Shown here piece by piece: positions 26,462 through 34,261 of a stretch of 64,000 nucleotides of DNA. The stretch comes from Saccharospirillum alexandrii_A (GTDB taxonomy: Bacteria > Pseudomonadota > Gammaproteobacteria > Pseudomonadales > Natronospirillaceae), in the NCBI RefSeq assembly GCF_043641555.1, contig NZ_JBHZRJ010000002.1, positions 558,001 through 622,000 of the forward strand. Direction: 5' to 3'. Under the pieces are notes generated by a model. It was not told the DNA's origin. It made no database searches and was given only the letters and a program-made list of their open reading frames with translations. Position numbers and translations under genes: made by a program. Within the stretch, counting starts at the first letter, position 1; every line of letters starts with the position of its first letter.

Positions 26462-26881
26462 ATGTCTGTGCAACTGCTCGGTCGCTGCAATACAGGCCCG
26501 CAACTGAATCTGCCGCTTTTTGTCGAAGGCCAGTCCGTCGATGATGATGAAGGGCTCGATCACGATATACCGGGTATTGACCTGGCCAGCCTGTGCATCC
26601 GCAATCCGGAATCCAGCATCCTGGTCTCGGTACACAGCATGGCTATGGCCGAGGCTGGCATCATCGCGGGCGACACCCTGATCGTTGACCGCAGTGCCAG
26701 AGCCAGCCAGGGCGACATCATACTGGCCGGCTACAATGGTGAGCTGATGGTGCGGGAACTGCAACTGACTCCGAGCCCAAGGTTACTGCCAAGACACCCG
26801 GATTTTGACATTCTGGTGGTGCCGGAACATGAAACCCTTAGCCTGATTGGCAAAGTGAGCCACATTATTCGGTCACTGTAA
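26462..26881 (+). CDS. UmuD-like S24-family protein, probably non-cleaving
   Basis: A 139-residue protein of UmuD size and fold, behind a strong LexA box and GGAGG ribosome site. Alignment with E. coli UmuD is clear from NLPLF (residues 16-20) through IDLASLCIRNP, ILVSVHSMAMAEAGIIAGD and ASQGDIILAGYNGELMV to the end. The catalytic serine is kept (Ser59, HSM), but the catalytic lysine position reads VRELQL (Arg98; E. coli has VKKLQL with Lys97). The Cys-Gly cleavage site is missing (VEGQSVDDDEGLDHD in its place). No umuC follows. It may be a non-processed partner or inhibitor of a translesion polymerase; that role is inference. Confidence 0.85.
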   Translation: MSVQLLGRCNTGPQLNLPLFVEGQSVDDDEGLDHDIPGIDLASLCIRNPESSILVSVHSMAMAEAGIIAGDTLIVDRSARASQGDIILAGYNGELMVRELQLTPSPRLLPRHPDFDILVVPEHETLSLIGKVSHIIRSL

Positions 26882-27402
26882 GCCTATTGCGGCAATTGAA
26901 AGCAAATGCGATATCGACTAATATTCCAGCGGCGTCAAATACTGACTTTTCGCCAGACAGTCTTCTTATTTGTACTATATTATTTCGCGGCGAATTGAAT
27001 TTGGTTTAACCGCTAATCCCAACGCCAACGCGGATACACCAGGGTTATTTGTGAACGTCTTTAAATGAGTCGCTTTACCGGGTTACTGCTCCCGCTTTAA
27101 AACCCTGTCGATTCAATGGCCTGTCATAAAAGCCATAACGCACATTTGATCCAGTCTGGCAAAGGCAACGGATATAGTCTGTTATTTCTGTTTTTTGCGT
27201 TAACCATTGCACTAAAAACCAGGGTGAACGACAGGCCCTTTACCCGACCCTGGCAATTACTGATGGCGCCACCCCCCAGTTTGAGCCTGTTTAGGCGATA
27301 TGGGGTGTCACAAACATAAAGACTCAACGGGTTTGCCTGCAGATGGTCCGGCACTCCTATAACACTGTCACTATTGATATTAACCGTGAACATTGGAAGC
27401 CT
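26882..27402. other. AT-rich intergenic region upstream of MvaT-like gene
   Basis: 521 bases with A+T well above the local average, especially 26930-27010 (tactatattatttcg) and 27160-27230. Short frames occur on both strands, without ribosome sites or family resemblance. Such AT-rich leaders are the usual target of MvaT/H-NS proteins, so autoregulation of the following gene is plausible. No RNA gene or terminator was recognised. Confidence 0.4.
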
Positions 27403-27891
27403 ATGACACAAACACACTCTGCTGTTCGCATCGACGCGCTAAACATTGATGCTGAAATTCAGAAATACGAATCTGAGCTTGAAAACCTGATTCGCCTAAA
27501 AGAAACCGCGCTGAAAAAAGAAGCCGGTTTTAACGCCTACATGGAATATCTGGCTACGCTGGAGCGCGAATACGGCATTACCGAAGAAGATTTGTTTTCC
27601 CGGCGCAGTGTGAAAATTGGTGACTGGATTACCAAAACCCTGGTTCGCCAAAAACAATCGGCTTTGTTAAAACGACTGGCCAGTTTTTTCGAAGAATATG
27701 CCAAAAAGCAGCCGAAAAAGGTAATTGGCAAAGGCCGTCCGCAGCCAGCAAAAGCGCTGGAGCCCGGTGTTTATCGTCACCCGATGAGCCTGGAGACGGT
27801 AGAAAAGAAAACCCGTGCGCCCAAATTGCTAAATACCTGGATACTCGAAAATGGGTTGGAAAAGGTACAAAGCTGGCGCGTCAGCGAATAA
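27403..27891 (+). CDS. MvaT/H-NS-like nucleoid-associated protein (paralogue 1)
   Basis: A 162-residue xenogeneic-silencer-type protein. ATG at 27403 has GGAAGCC upstream. A helical N-terminal dimerisation region (IDAEIQKYESELENLIRLKE) is followed by a middle helix pair and linker (KKQPKKVIGKGRPQPAKALE). The C-terminal DNA-binding unit (GVYRHPMSLETVEKKTRAPK, then LLNTWILENGLEKVQSW) is arranged as in MvaT. The loop reads KKTRAPKLL, where MvaT has a Gly-Gly-Asn; this is closer to the arginine loop of H-NS. A second paralogue is at 45389. A short stretch of about 200 bases separates it from a globin gene downstream. Confidence 0.85.
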   Translation: MTQTHSAVRIDALNIDAEIQKYESELENLIRLKETALKKEAGFNAYMEYLATLEREYGITEEDLFSRRSVKIGDWITKTLVRQKQSALLKRLASFFEEYAKKQPKKVIGKGRPQPAKALEPGVYRHPMSLETVEKKTRAPKLLNTWILENGLEKVQSWRVSE

Positions 27892-28090
27892 CCAAAACCC
27901 CGCTGCACTCCTACGAATCCGGATCACCCGATGCTCGGTGTGATCCCGGGTTTGTTGCCCCCTTCATAGCCAACCTCTTGATTTCGATCAGTAAACTTCC
28001 AGTCTTCTGCTGATAGCCTACCCGTTCGGCCCGCTGCAAGGACCGCAAAACGCAAAGGCCACCCACATTGCACTTTCAAGAGGCACCACA

Positions 28091-28489
28091 ATGACGTCGA
28101 AAGACAGCGACAGTGTATTCCAAAGCTATGGACGCGTTTGCAACAAAGACCGTTTTTTCGTCGATTTCTACGACCATTTTATGAGCAGCTCAGACGCCAT
28201 TCGTGCGCAGTTTGTCGACACCGACATGAAACAACAGCGCCACCTGCTGCGAAACGGCATCATGCAACTGGTATTGCATGCCCGTGGCATGCCAGACACC
28301 AAGCTCAGAGCCCTCGGCAAAAGTCATGACCGTACCGGCTATAACATCAAACCGGAATGGTATGGCCTCTGGCTCGACGCCCTAATGCGCACCTTAAGAA
28401 AACACGATCCGGAATTTTCGGATGATCTTGAAACCAGCTGGCGCCGGGCGATAGAACCTGGTGTCCGTCTGATCAAAGAGGCCTACTAA
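28091..28489 (+). CDS. Single-domain globin
   Basis: A 132-residue haem-binding globin. AGAGGCACCACA precedes the ATG. Helices A-H can be traced: RFFVDFYDHFMSSSD (A/B), FVDTDMKQQRHLLRNGIMQ (CD-E), then LGKSHDRTGYNI with the proximal His79, and the G/H helices around EWYGLWLDALMRTLRK. No reductase or output domain is attached. Homologues bind O2 or NO, or serve as sensors; the role here is not shown. It stands alone between an MvaT-like gene and tRNA-Val. Confidence 0.82.
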   Translation: MTSKDSDSVFQSYGRVCNKDRFFVDFYDHFMSSSDAIRAQFVDTDMKQQRHLLRNGIMQLVLHARGMPDTKLRALGKSHDRTGYNIKPEWYGLWLDALMRTLRKHDPEFSDDLETSWRRAIEPGVRLIKEAY

Positions 28490-28598
28490 CCAGCCAGCCT
28501 AAGCCCCGCCAAATCCGGTAACTGGTTGAATCCGTTATCTTTTTGCTAAAAAAGGCTTGCACTGGAACCCGGTACAGGTATCATACGCCTCGTTCTTC

Positions 28599-28675
<77 letters not shown>

Positions 28676-28680
28676 AATTA

Positions 28681-28722
28681 CATAACAAAAGAAGCCGCCC
28701 TTGGGTGGCTTTTTTTGTTATG
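28681..28722. terminator. Bidirectional terminator after tRNA-Val
   Basis: agccgccc-ttg-ggtggct stem followed by seven T on the plus strand. The stem is extended by cataacaaaa / ttttgttatg outer arms. The minus strand reads an equivalent hairpin and T-rich tail, so it can also end the hydrolase-tautomerase transcript whose stop lies at 28768. Confidence 0.9.
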
Positions 28723-28767
28723 TCAGGTGGGAAACCGGCTGCGAACTGGCAGTTCGACCCGAAAGCT

Positions 28768-28971
28768 CTACTCTCCGCGCTTTCGTCGAACCGTGACGGA
28801 CTCGCCGCCAATTCCCCAATTGTCCGTCTCGACCTCCTCTATAACCACAACGGTCGTGGCCGGGTTCTTACCCAGCACATCGCGCAGTAATTCGGTGGTG
28901 CCCTGTATCAATTGCTGTTTCTGTTCGGCTGTAGCGCCTTCTCGAGTGATCTTGATATTGACATAAGGCAT
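28768..28971 (-). CDS. 4-oxalocrotonate tautomerase-family enzyme
   Basis: A 67-residue tautomerase-superfamily protein. It has the catalytic Pro right after the initiator Met (MPYVNIKITREGATAEQKQQ) and the Arg of the family in IKITREG. Size and motif match 4-oxalocrotonate tautomerase subunits, which assemble as hexamers. The physiological substrate is unclear because no catechol-degradation genes are nearby. It is cotranscribed with the hydrolase gene 13 bases upstream. Confidence 0.9.
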   Translation of the reverse strand: MPYVNIKITREGATAEQKQQLIQGTTELLRDVLGKNPATTVVVIEEVETDNWGIGGESVTVRRKRGE

Positions 28972-28984
28972 GGGGTTTCCTCGG

Positions 28985-29773
28985 TTAGTCGTTCAGATGC
29001 AACCACTGCTCGATTTGCGTATTCAGAGCCGCTTCATGAGTCAGCGGCGCCATATGACCGCCCGGTGTGTTCACCACCCTGGCCTCCGGCAACCAGTGTT
29101 TCAGTTGCTCTATCAGGGCACGAGCGCTGGACCGGGTTTGTTCGCCGTGCAGTAGCGTCAGCCGGTCAGCGATCGGTGCCAGAGCATCTGCGGTGAAAGT
29201 TGGGTGCATCAGCGCCTGAAAGTCGAGATCGACTTTCTTAACCTGGTGGGTAAACAGCTGCTGCAGCCGTTCGGGCATGGCATCAAAGGCACCCGGGCCA
29301 TTCCAATACTCAATAAATCGCCGAGCCTGCGCCGTTGGATCTGAAGCGGTCGATGCATCGTCAAACACATGCAACACCGATTCAAGGTCCTTCAAACCTT
29401 CATGCCCATCCTCCAGAATGGAAAAACACACCGGTTCAAACAGCACCAGACGCTCTACCCGATCAGGATGTTTTTGCGCAAAGGCAAGGGCGACTGCGGC
29501 ACCGTAGGAGTGCCCTACCAGCCTCACTGTTCCCTGAATCTGCTCCTGTTCCAGTATTGTTTCCAGCAACGCCACTTCATGCCACAGTGTAAATGACTGC
29601 ATATGTTCAAGCGCAGGCATCGGCGTCTCGCCGTAACCGTATAAATCCATCGCCAGGCACTGAGCCCTGCCCCGTAGTCGGCGAATAAGATCACGCCACT
29701 GGCCCGATGAACTCAGTGAACTATGAAGCATTACTACCGTTGAGCCCTGCCCCACGCTTATAAAACCAGGCAC
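28985..29773 (-). CDS. Alpha/beta hydrolase
   Basis: A 262-residue alpha/beta-hydrolase-fold protein. The nucleophile elbow GHSYGAAVALAFA holds the catalytic Ser; the catalytic His is in NTPGGHMAPL near the C-terminus. The oxyanion region is VMLHSSLSSSGQW. A longer frame from a TTG at 29812 exists, but the GTG at 29773 is preferred because AAGGA lies 8 bases upstream. It is cotranscribed with the tautomerase gene. Substrate cannot be stated. A repeat-family element occupies the space upstream (29827-29945). Confidence 0.85.
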   Translation of the reverse strand: MPGFISVGQGSTVVMLHSSLSSSGQWRDLIRRLRGRAQCLAMDLYGYGETPMPALEHMQSFTLWHEVALLETILEQEQIQGTVRLVGHSYGAAVALAFAQKHPDRVERLVLFEPVCFSILEDGHEGLKDLESVLHVFDDASTASDPTAQARRFIEYWNGPGAFDAMPERLQQLFTHQVKKVDLDFQALMHPTFTADALAPIADRLTLLHGEQTRSSARALIEQLKHWLPEARVVNTPGGHMAPLTHEAALNTQIEQWLHLND

Positions 29774-29826
29774 ATTGGAAATCCTTAATATTAAGATGTT
29801 TGGAGTTAGCAAATAGCGAGCGGCGG

Positions 29827-29945
29827 ATACCGGGTATGGCTCTGCGGGGTAGTCCGCAGCATTGATGCTGCGGTCTAGGCTCCACGGACGGATTCACGCC
29901 GAGCGAGTGTCGCACCACCCGAGAGGCATACCCGGTAACCGGTGC
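29827..29945. repeat. CTAG-core palindromic element, copy F (short form)
   Basis: Outer arms accgggtatggctctgcggggt (29829-29850) and accacccgagaggcatacccggt (29914-29936) are largely complementary. The centre is a simple stem agtccgcagcat-tg-atgctgcggtct. The shared core, read on this strand, is GGTCTAGGCTCCACGGACGG. It lies 38 bases after the uvrB stop, before the hydrolase gene, both on the minus strand. Confidence 0.85.
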
Positions 29946-29983
29946 GGATTCCAGCCAACGTTCAACATTCAACCTCGGAGCCT

Positions 29984-32008
29984 TCAGACTGATTTTAAAT
30001 GTTCTTTGGCTTCCATCATCTCGTCGCGCAAGGCGGCCGCTTTTTCAAAGGCCATGTCTTTGGCCGCCCGGTGCATGTCGTCTTCCAGCCGGACGATCAC
30101 TTTCGACAGTTCCGCCGCCGTCATGGTGGCGTAATCGCGTGCTTCAGCATCGATGCGCTCAACCTTCTTGCGATTGCGCGCTATCTTGCCTTTGCGCCCC
30201 GGCGCCACGGCCCCTTCGAGAATGTCCTGCACGTCTTTGACCAGCGCCTGAGGCGTAATACCTTCAGCCAGGTTGTGCGCAATCTGTTTTTCACGGCGCC
30301 GGTCGGTTTCGCCAATGGCGCGTTCCATTGAACCGGTCATTCTGTCGGCGTACAAAATCGCTTTACCGTTCAGGTTACGCGCCGCCCGGCCAATGGTTTG
30401 AATCAGGGATCGCTCGCTGCGCAAAAAGCCTTCCTTATCGGCATCCAGAATGGCCACCAGCGACACTTCGGGCATATCGAGACCTTCTCGCAGCAGGTTA
30501 ATACCAACCAGCACATCAAATTCGCCCAGCCGCAAATCACGAATGATCTCCACCCGTTCAACGGTGTCGATGTCCGAGTGCAGGTAACGCACCTTGACGC
30601 CGTTTTCATTCAGGTAATCGGTTAAATCTTCCGCCATGCGCTTGGTCAGAGTGGTTACCAGAACGCGCTCGCCCACCGCTACCCGCAGATTGATTTCGTG
30701 CAACAGATCATCCACCTGGGTGGTTGCCGGGCGGATCTCAATAATCGGGTCAACCAGGCCCGTTGGTCGAACCAGTTGCTCAACAACCTGCTGGGTGTGT
30801 TCTTCCTCGTATTTACCCGGTGTGGCCGACACATAAATGCCCTGAGGCGCCAGTCGCTCCCATTCCTCAAACCGCATTGGCCGGTTGTCGAGTGCCGAAG
30901 GCAAACGAAACCCGTACTCAACCAGCGTCTCTTTGCGCGAGCGATCCCCTTTATACATGGCACCCAATTGCGGCAAGGTCGCGTGGGATTCATCGATAAA
31001 CATCAGCGCGTCTTTGGGCAGGTATTCGTACAAAGTCGGTGGCGGATCACCCGGGTTGCGGCCAGAGAGATAGCGCGAGTAGTTTTCAATGCCGTTGCAG
31101 TAACCCAGCTCGCGCATCATTTCCAGATCGTACTTGGTGCGCTGCTCCAGCCTCTGGGCTTCGACCAGGCGGCGGTTATCCTCCAGTACCGTCAGTCGTT
31201 CCTTGAGTTCAACGTCAATTTTATCGACGGCCGCCAGTATGGTTTCCCGAGGCGTTACATAGTGGGTTTTCGGATACACCGTATAGCGGGTGAGCTTTTG
31301 CAATACTTCACCGGTGAGCGGATCAAACAGGCTGAGGTTTTCCACCTCGTCATCAAACAGTTCGATGCGCAATGCTTCCAGTTCCGATTCGGCCGGAAAC
31401 ACATCAATGATATCGCCCCGGACTCTATAGGTACCCCGACCAAACTCGATGTCATTTCGGCTGTATTGCAACTCTGCCAAACGGCGCAGCACCTGTCGCT
31501 GATCAACAGCATCGCCACGCTTCAGATGCAAAATCATTTTCAGGTAGGATTCGGGCGACCCCAGACCGTAGATGGCCGACACCGTCGCAACAATCAGTAC
31601 ATCGCGTCGCTCGAGCAAGGCTTTGGTGGCTGACAGCCGCATCTGTTCAATGTGTTCGTTCACCGACGCATCTTTATCAATAAAGGTATCGGAAGACGGC
31701 ACGTAGGCTTCGGGCTGATAGTAGTCGTAATAGGAGACGAAATACTCGACGGCGTTTTCCGGGAAAAACTCCCGGAATTCGGAATATAATTGTGCTGCCA
31801 GCGTTTTATTGTGTGCCAGTACAATGGTCGGCCGTTGCACCGATTCAATGACCTTGGCCATGGTGTACGTCTTGCCGGAGCCAGTCACCCCGAGCAGGGT
31901 CTGAGCGGTCAGGCCGGCGTTCAAGCCGGTTACCAGTTGGTCGATCGCCTTGGGCTGATCTCCCGCTGGCTGGTACCTGGAATGAACTTTAAAGGGTTTC
32001 ATGGGCAT
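29984..32008 (-). CDS. uvrB: Excinuclease ABC subunit B
   Basis: UvrB, the damage-verifying helicase-like subunit of nucleotide excision repair. About 674 residues, as in E. coli (673). Walker A GVTGSGKTYTMA, the beta-hairpin region YYDYYQPEAYVPSSDTFI, helicase motifs DESHATLPQL and NLLREGLDMPEVSLV, QTIGRAARN, and a C-terminal UVR domain (LEDDMHRAAKDMAFEKAAAL) that contacts UvrC. The start is ambiguous among GTG 32011, ATG 32008 and ATG 32002. The last gives the N-terminus closest to the family, and no site has a good ribosome-binding sequence. I see no LexA box in the 70-base gap upstream. Confidence 0.97.
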   Translation of the reverse strand: MPMKPFKVHSRYQPAGDQPKAIDQLVTGLNAGLTAQTLLGVTGSGKTYTMAKVIESVQRPTIVLAHNKTLAAQLYSEFREFFPENAVEYFVSYYDYYQPEAYVPSSDTFIDKDASVNEHIEQMRLSATKALLERRDVLIVATVSAIYGLGSPESYLKMILHLKRGDAVDQRQVLRRLAELQYSRNDIEFGRGTYRVRGDIIDVFPAESELEALRIELFDDEVENLSLFDPLTGEVLQKLTRYTVYPKTHYVTPRETILAAVDKIDVELKERLTVLEDNRRLVEAQRLEQRTKYDLEMMRELGYCNGIENYSRYLSGRNPGDPPPTLYEYLPKDALMFIDESHATLPQLGAMYKGDRSRKETLVEYGFRLPSALDNRPMRFEEWERLAPQGIYVSATPGKYEEEHTQQVVEQLVRPTGLVDPIIEIRPATTQVDDLLHEINLRVAVGERVLVTTLTKRMAEDLTDYLNENGVKVRYLHSDIDTVERVEIIRDLRLGEFDVLVGINLLREGLDMPEVSLVAILDADKEGFLRSERSLIQTIGRAARNLNGKAILYADRMTGSMERAIGETDRRREKQIAHNLAEGITPQALVKDVQDILEGAVAPGRKGKIARNRKKVERIDAEARDYATMTAAELSKVIVRLEDDMHRAAKDMAFEKAAALRDEMMEAKEHLKSV

Positions 32009-32031
32009 CACTGGGCTGGGAGCTTGGTTTA

Positions 32032-32076
32032 CCGGGCGGGGAGCAGAGCCGGTTTACCTCTCTGCTCCCCGCCCGG
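32032..32076. repeat. Perfect 17-base hairpin between aminotransferase and uvrB genes
   Basis: Arms ccgggcggggagcagag and ctctgctccccgcccgg are exactly complementary with an 11-base loop. It fills most of the space between the aminotransferase stop (32082) and the uvrB start. There is no T-run on either side, so it is not a typical terminator. Its sequence is not that of the CTAG-core repeat family. Confidence 0.8.
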
Positions 32077-32081
32077 TCAGA

Positions 32082-33272
32082 TTACAATACGTCGACGATG
32101 GCGTCACAGACGGCATTGATATTGGCTTTCGACATGCCCGCAACATTTATGCGACCACTGCCGACCATATAAATGCCGTAGTCTTCACGCAATCGATTGA
32201 CCTGATCGCCGGTCAGGCCGGAAAACGAAAACATGCCGTTCTGGCGCTGAATAAAGCTGAAATCGCGCTTCGCGCCCTTGGCTTTCAGGGTTGCAACCAG
32301 GGCATCACGCAGTTCATGAATGTGATCGCGCATGTCGGCCACTTCCTGAATCCACTCGGCACGCAAGGTGTCATCCTTGAGAATGGCAGCAACCACCTTG
32401 GCACCATGCGCCGGCGGGTTGGAATAATTCCCCCGAATGATGGATTTCACCTGGCTGAAGGCGCTGTCGGCGGTTTCTGCCGAGCTGGCCACCAATGTCA
32501 TGGCACCAACACGTTCGTTGTACAGACCGAAATTTTTGGAAAACGAATTCGCGACTATCAATTCCGGAATACGATCGACAAAGGCGCGCAAACCGGCGGC
32601 GTCTTCGTCCATGCCCTTGCCGAAGCCCTGGTAGGCAAAGTCGAACAGAACGACAAAGCCCTTGCGCTTGGCCTGTTCGGCCAATTGATGCCATTGTTCA
32701 CCCGTCGGGTCGATGCCTGTCGGGTTGTGGCAGCAGCCGTGGTACAGTACGGCGTCACCGGCATCAACCTGTTCCAGGTCGGCCAGCATGCCATCAAAAT
32801 CGAGCCCTTGCTGTTCCGCATCGTAATACCGGTACTGACTGATACCGAGGCCAGCGCTTTCGAAAATATTGCCGTGGTTGGCCCAGGTTGGGTTGGACAC
32901 GTGTATGCGGTTCACGCCCAACTGGCGTTTCATGAATTCGGCCGCCGTGCGCAAGGCACCAGTACCGCCGGGAGACTGTGCGGTGCGGGCTCGCTTCTCC
33001 AGGATCACCGGGCTGTCAGCCCCGAACAACAGAGCCTGAACCTGGCGGCCGTACTCAACGTCGCCCGATATGGCCAGGTAGCTCTTGGTGGTTTCGGAAT
33101 TCACCAGCTCGGCTTCGGCCTTTTTAACCGTGTTCAGAATCGGTGTCTGCCCTGCATCGTTCATGAACACCCCAACGCCCAGATTAACCTTGTGCGGGCG
33201 CTTGTCGGCGGCAAAGGCGTCGTTTAACCCAAGAATGGGGTCGGCCGGGGCTGCTTGAACTCGTTCGAACAT
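32082..33272 (-). CDS. Aspartate/aromatic aminotransferase (AspC/TyrB type)
   Basis: PLP-dependent class I aminotransferase of 396 residues, the length of E. coli AspC/TyrB. The N-terminus MFERVQAAPADPILGLNDAF is typical. SNPTWANH and HGCCHNPTGIDPT contact PLP, and the Schiff-base lysine lies in ANSFSKNFGLYNERVG. It converts aspartate/2-oxoglutarate and possibly aromatic amino acids. Aspartate versus tyrosine preference cannot be decided from the sequence. It is upstream of uvrB on the same strand, separated by a strong hairpin. Confidence 0.95.
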   Translation of the reverse strand: MFERVQAAPADPILGLNDAFAADKRPHKVNLGVGVFMNDAGQTPILNTVKKAEAELVNSETTKSYLAISGDVEYGRQVQALLFGADSPVILEKRARTAQSPGGTGALRTAAEFMKRQLGVNRIHVSNPTWANHGNIFESAGLGISQYRYYDAEQQGLDFDGMLADLEQVDAGDAVLYHGCCHNPTGIDPTGEQWHQLAEQAKRKGFVVLFDFAYQGFGKGMDEDAAGLRAFVDRIPELIVANSFSKNFGLYNERVGAMTLVASSAETADSAFSQVKSIIRGNYSNPPAHGAKVVAAILKDDTLRAEWIQEVADMRDHIHELRDALVATLKAKGAKRDFSFIQRQNGMFSFSGLTGDQVNRLREDYGIYMVGSGRINVAGMSKANINAVCDAIVDVL

Positions 33273-33394
33273 GACAGTCAGGATCCTTTTGTTATGTAGT
33301 CGTGAGGGTTGGGCTTGGTCACCACCGGTGACAGCCGATTATAACGCGGTGTCACAACCCCAGCCACGAAAAAACCGGGGCGCTGGATCAGTCA

Positions 33395-34207
33395 CTACAA
33401 CAACGAAAACACCTGCGTCTCTTTAGTAATTGGGCAGTCGAAGCGCATTTCAACCGCTTTCAATTTCAGGTTCTCGTGACTCTCGTTGTTTTTGCCATAT
33501 CGCGGGTCGCCCATGACCGGGTGGCCAATGCTGTCGAGGTGCCGGCGAATCTGGTGTTTGTTCCGGGTTTTCGGCCAGACATCCAGTACCGACCGGTTCG
33601 GATGTGCTTCATAACGCTGTTTTCTAAACCGGGTCTGGGCTGGCTTACCGTCCAGCGGTGTATCAATATCCCCGTCTTCGGGCGCATCACCCGCCACTTC
33701 GACGCGAAATTGCTGGCTCACCGCATTGGGAGTGTCAAACAGCTCGGTTAACAGCGCCGCAGCCTTGCGGCTATGGGCGACAATGACCAGACCAGAGGCC
33801 GCGCTATCAAGGCGCTGTACGACAAACACTTCCCGGCGCGGTTTGAAGTAAAGCTCAACCAGCCGGATCAGCGATGCATGGTCGCCCCAGTCGGTTCCTT
33901 CAATCAGCAAGCCCGGCCCTTTATCCCAAACGCTGTAGTGCGTCAGGTCCTGAACCAGACGGGGCAATGGCGGTCGCAACGACAGCAGATCTTCATCATA
34001 AAAGACCTCCAGCCGATCGCCGATTTTGAGGTCGGTCATCGCCCGGCGCAGCCGCTGCCGGTTTTCTTTGGCATCAACGTGCCAGACCGCCCCCTTGTTC
34101 ATCATGTCTTTCAGACGGGACTTCGACAACTCAATGTTATCGACCAGAAAATCGATGGCGATCAGCGAGTCGGTTGCCTCCACCTCGAGTACTACATCTA
34201 TGCGCAT
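33395..34207 (-). CDS. RluA-family RNA pseudouridine synthase
   Basis: A 270-residue enzyme with an S4-like N-terminal domain (IELSKSRLKDMMNKGAVWHV) and the RluA catalytic signature VQRLDSAASGLVIVAH, in which the Asp is the nucleophile. The C-terminal KTRNKHQIRRHLDSIGHPVMG stretch (shown in parts: KTRNKHQIRRHL, GHPVMGDPRYG) is also typical. It isomerises uridine in rRNA or tRNA. Which position (RluA, RluC, TruC type) cannot be assigned safely. ATG at 34207 follows GGAAACC. Monocistronic by position. Confidence 0.9.
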   Translation of the reverse strand: MRIDVVLEVEATDSLIAIDFLVDNIELSKSRLKDMMNKGAVWHVDAKENRQRLRRAMTDLKIGDRLEVFYDEDLLSLRPPLPRLVQDLTHYSVWDKGPGLLIEGTDWGDHASLIRLVELYFKPRREVFVVQRLDSAASGLVIVAHSRKAAALLTELFDTPNAVSQQFRVEVAGDAPEDGDIDTPLDGKPAQTRFRKQRYEAHPNRSVLDVWPKTRNKHQIRRHLDSIGHPVMGDPRYGKNNESHENLKLKAVEMRFDCPITKETQVFSLL

Positions 34208-34261
34208 AGCCGGTTTCCGTTGTCAGGTCGAACCAGCAGAAAACCGGACCGACCTCAGTAT

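Noticed and set aside
27116..27319. 67-codon frame upstream of the first MvaT-like gene
   Set aside because: No ribosome site, AT-rich random-looking product, overlapped by an equally long frame on the other strand.
26882..27402. umuC or a fragment after the UmuD-like gene
   Set aside because: No frame in this AT-rich gap resembles a Y-family polymerase.
30698..31633. Long plus-strand frame opposite uvrB
   Set aside because: uvrB is complete on the other strand; the frame reads as low-complexity shadow protein.
32001..33227. 408-codon open frame opposite the aminotransferase gene
   Set aside because: A mirror of the coding bias of a clear class I aminotransferase; no independent start signal or domain.
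33273..33394. Terminator between the pseudouridine synthase and aminotransferase genes
   Set aside because: A ccagc...gctgg pair and a run of A/T exist, but the loop is long and the T-run falls inside it, so it does not make a convincing terminator.
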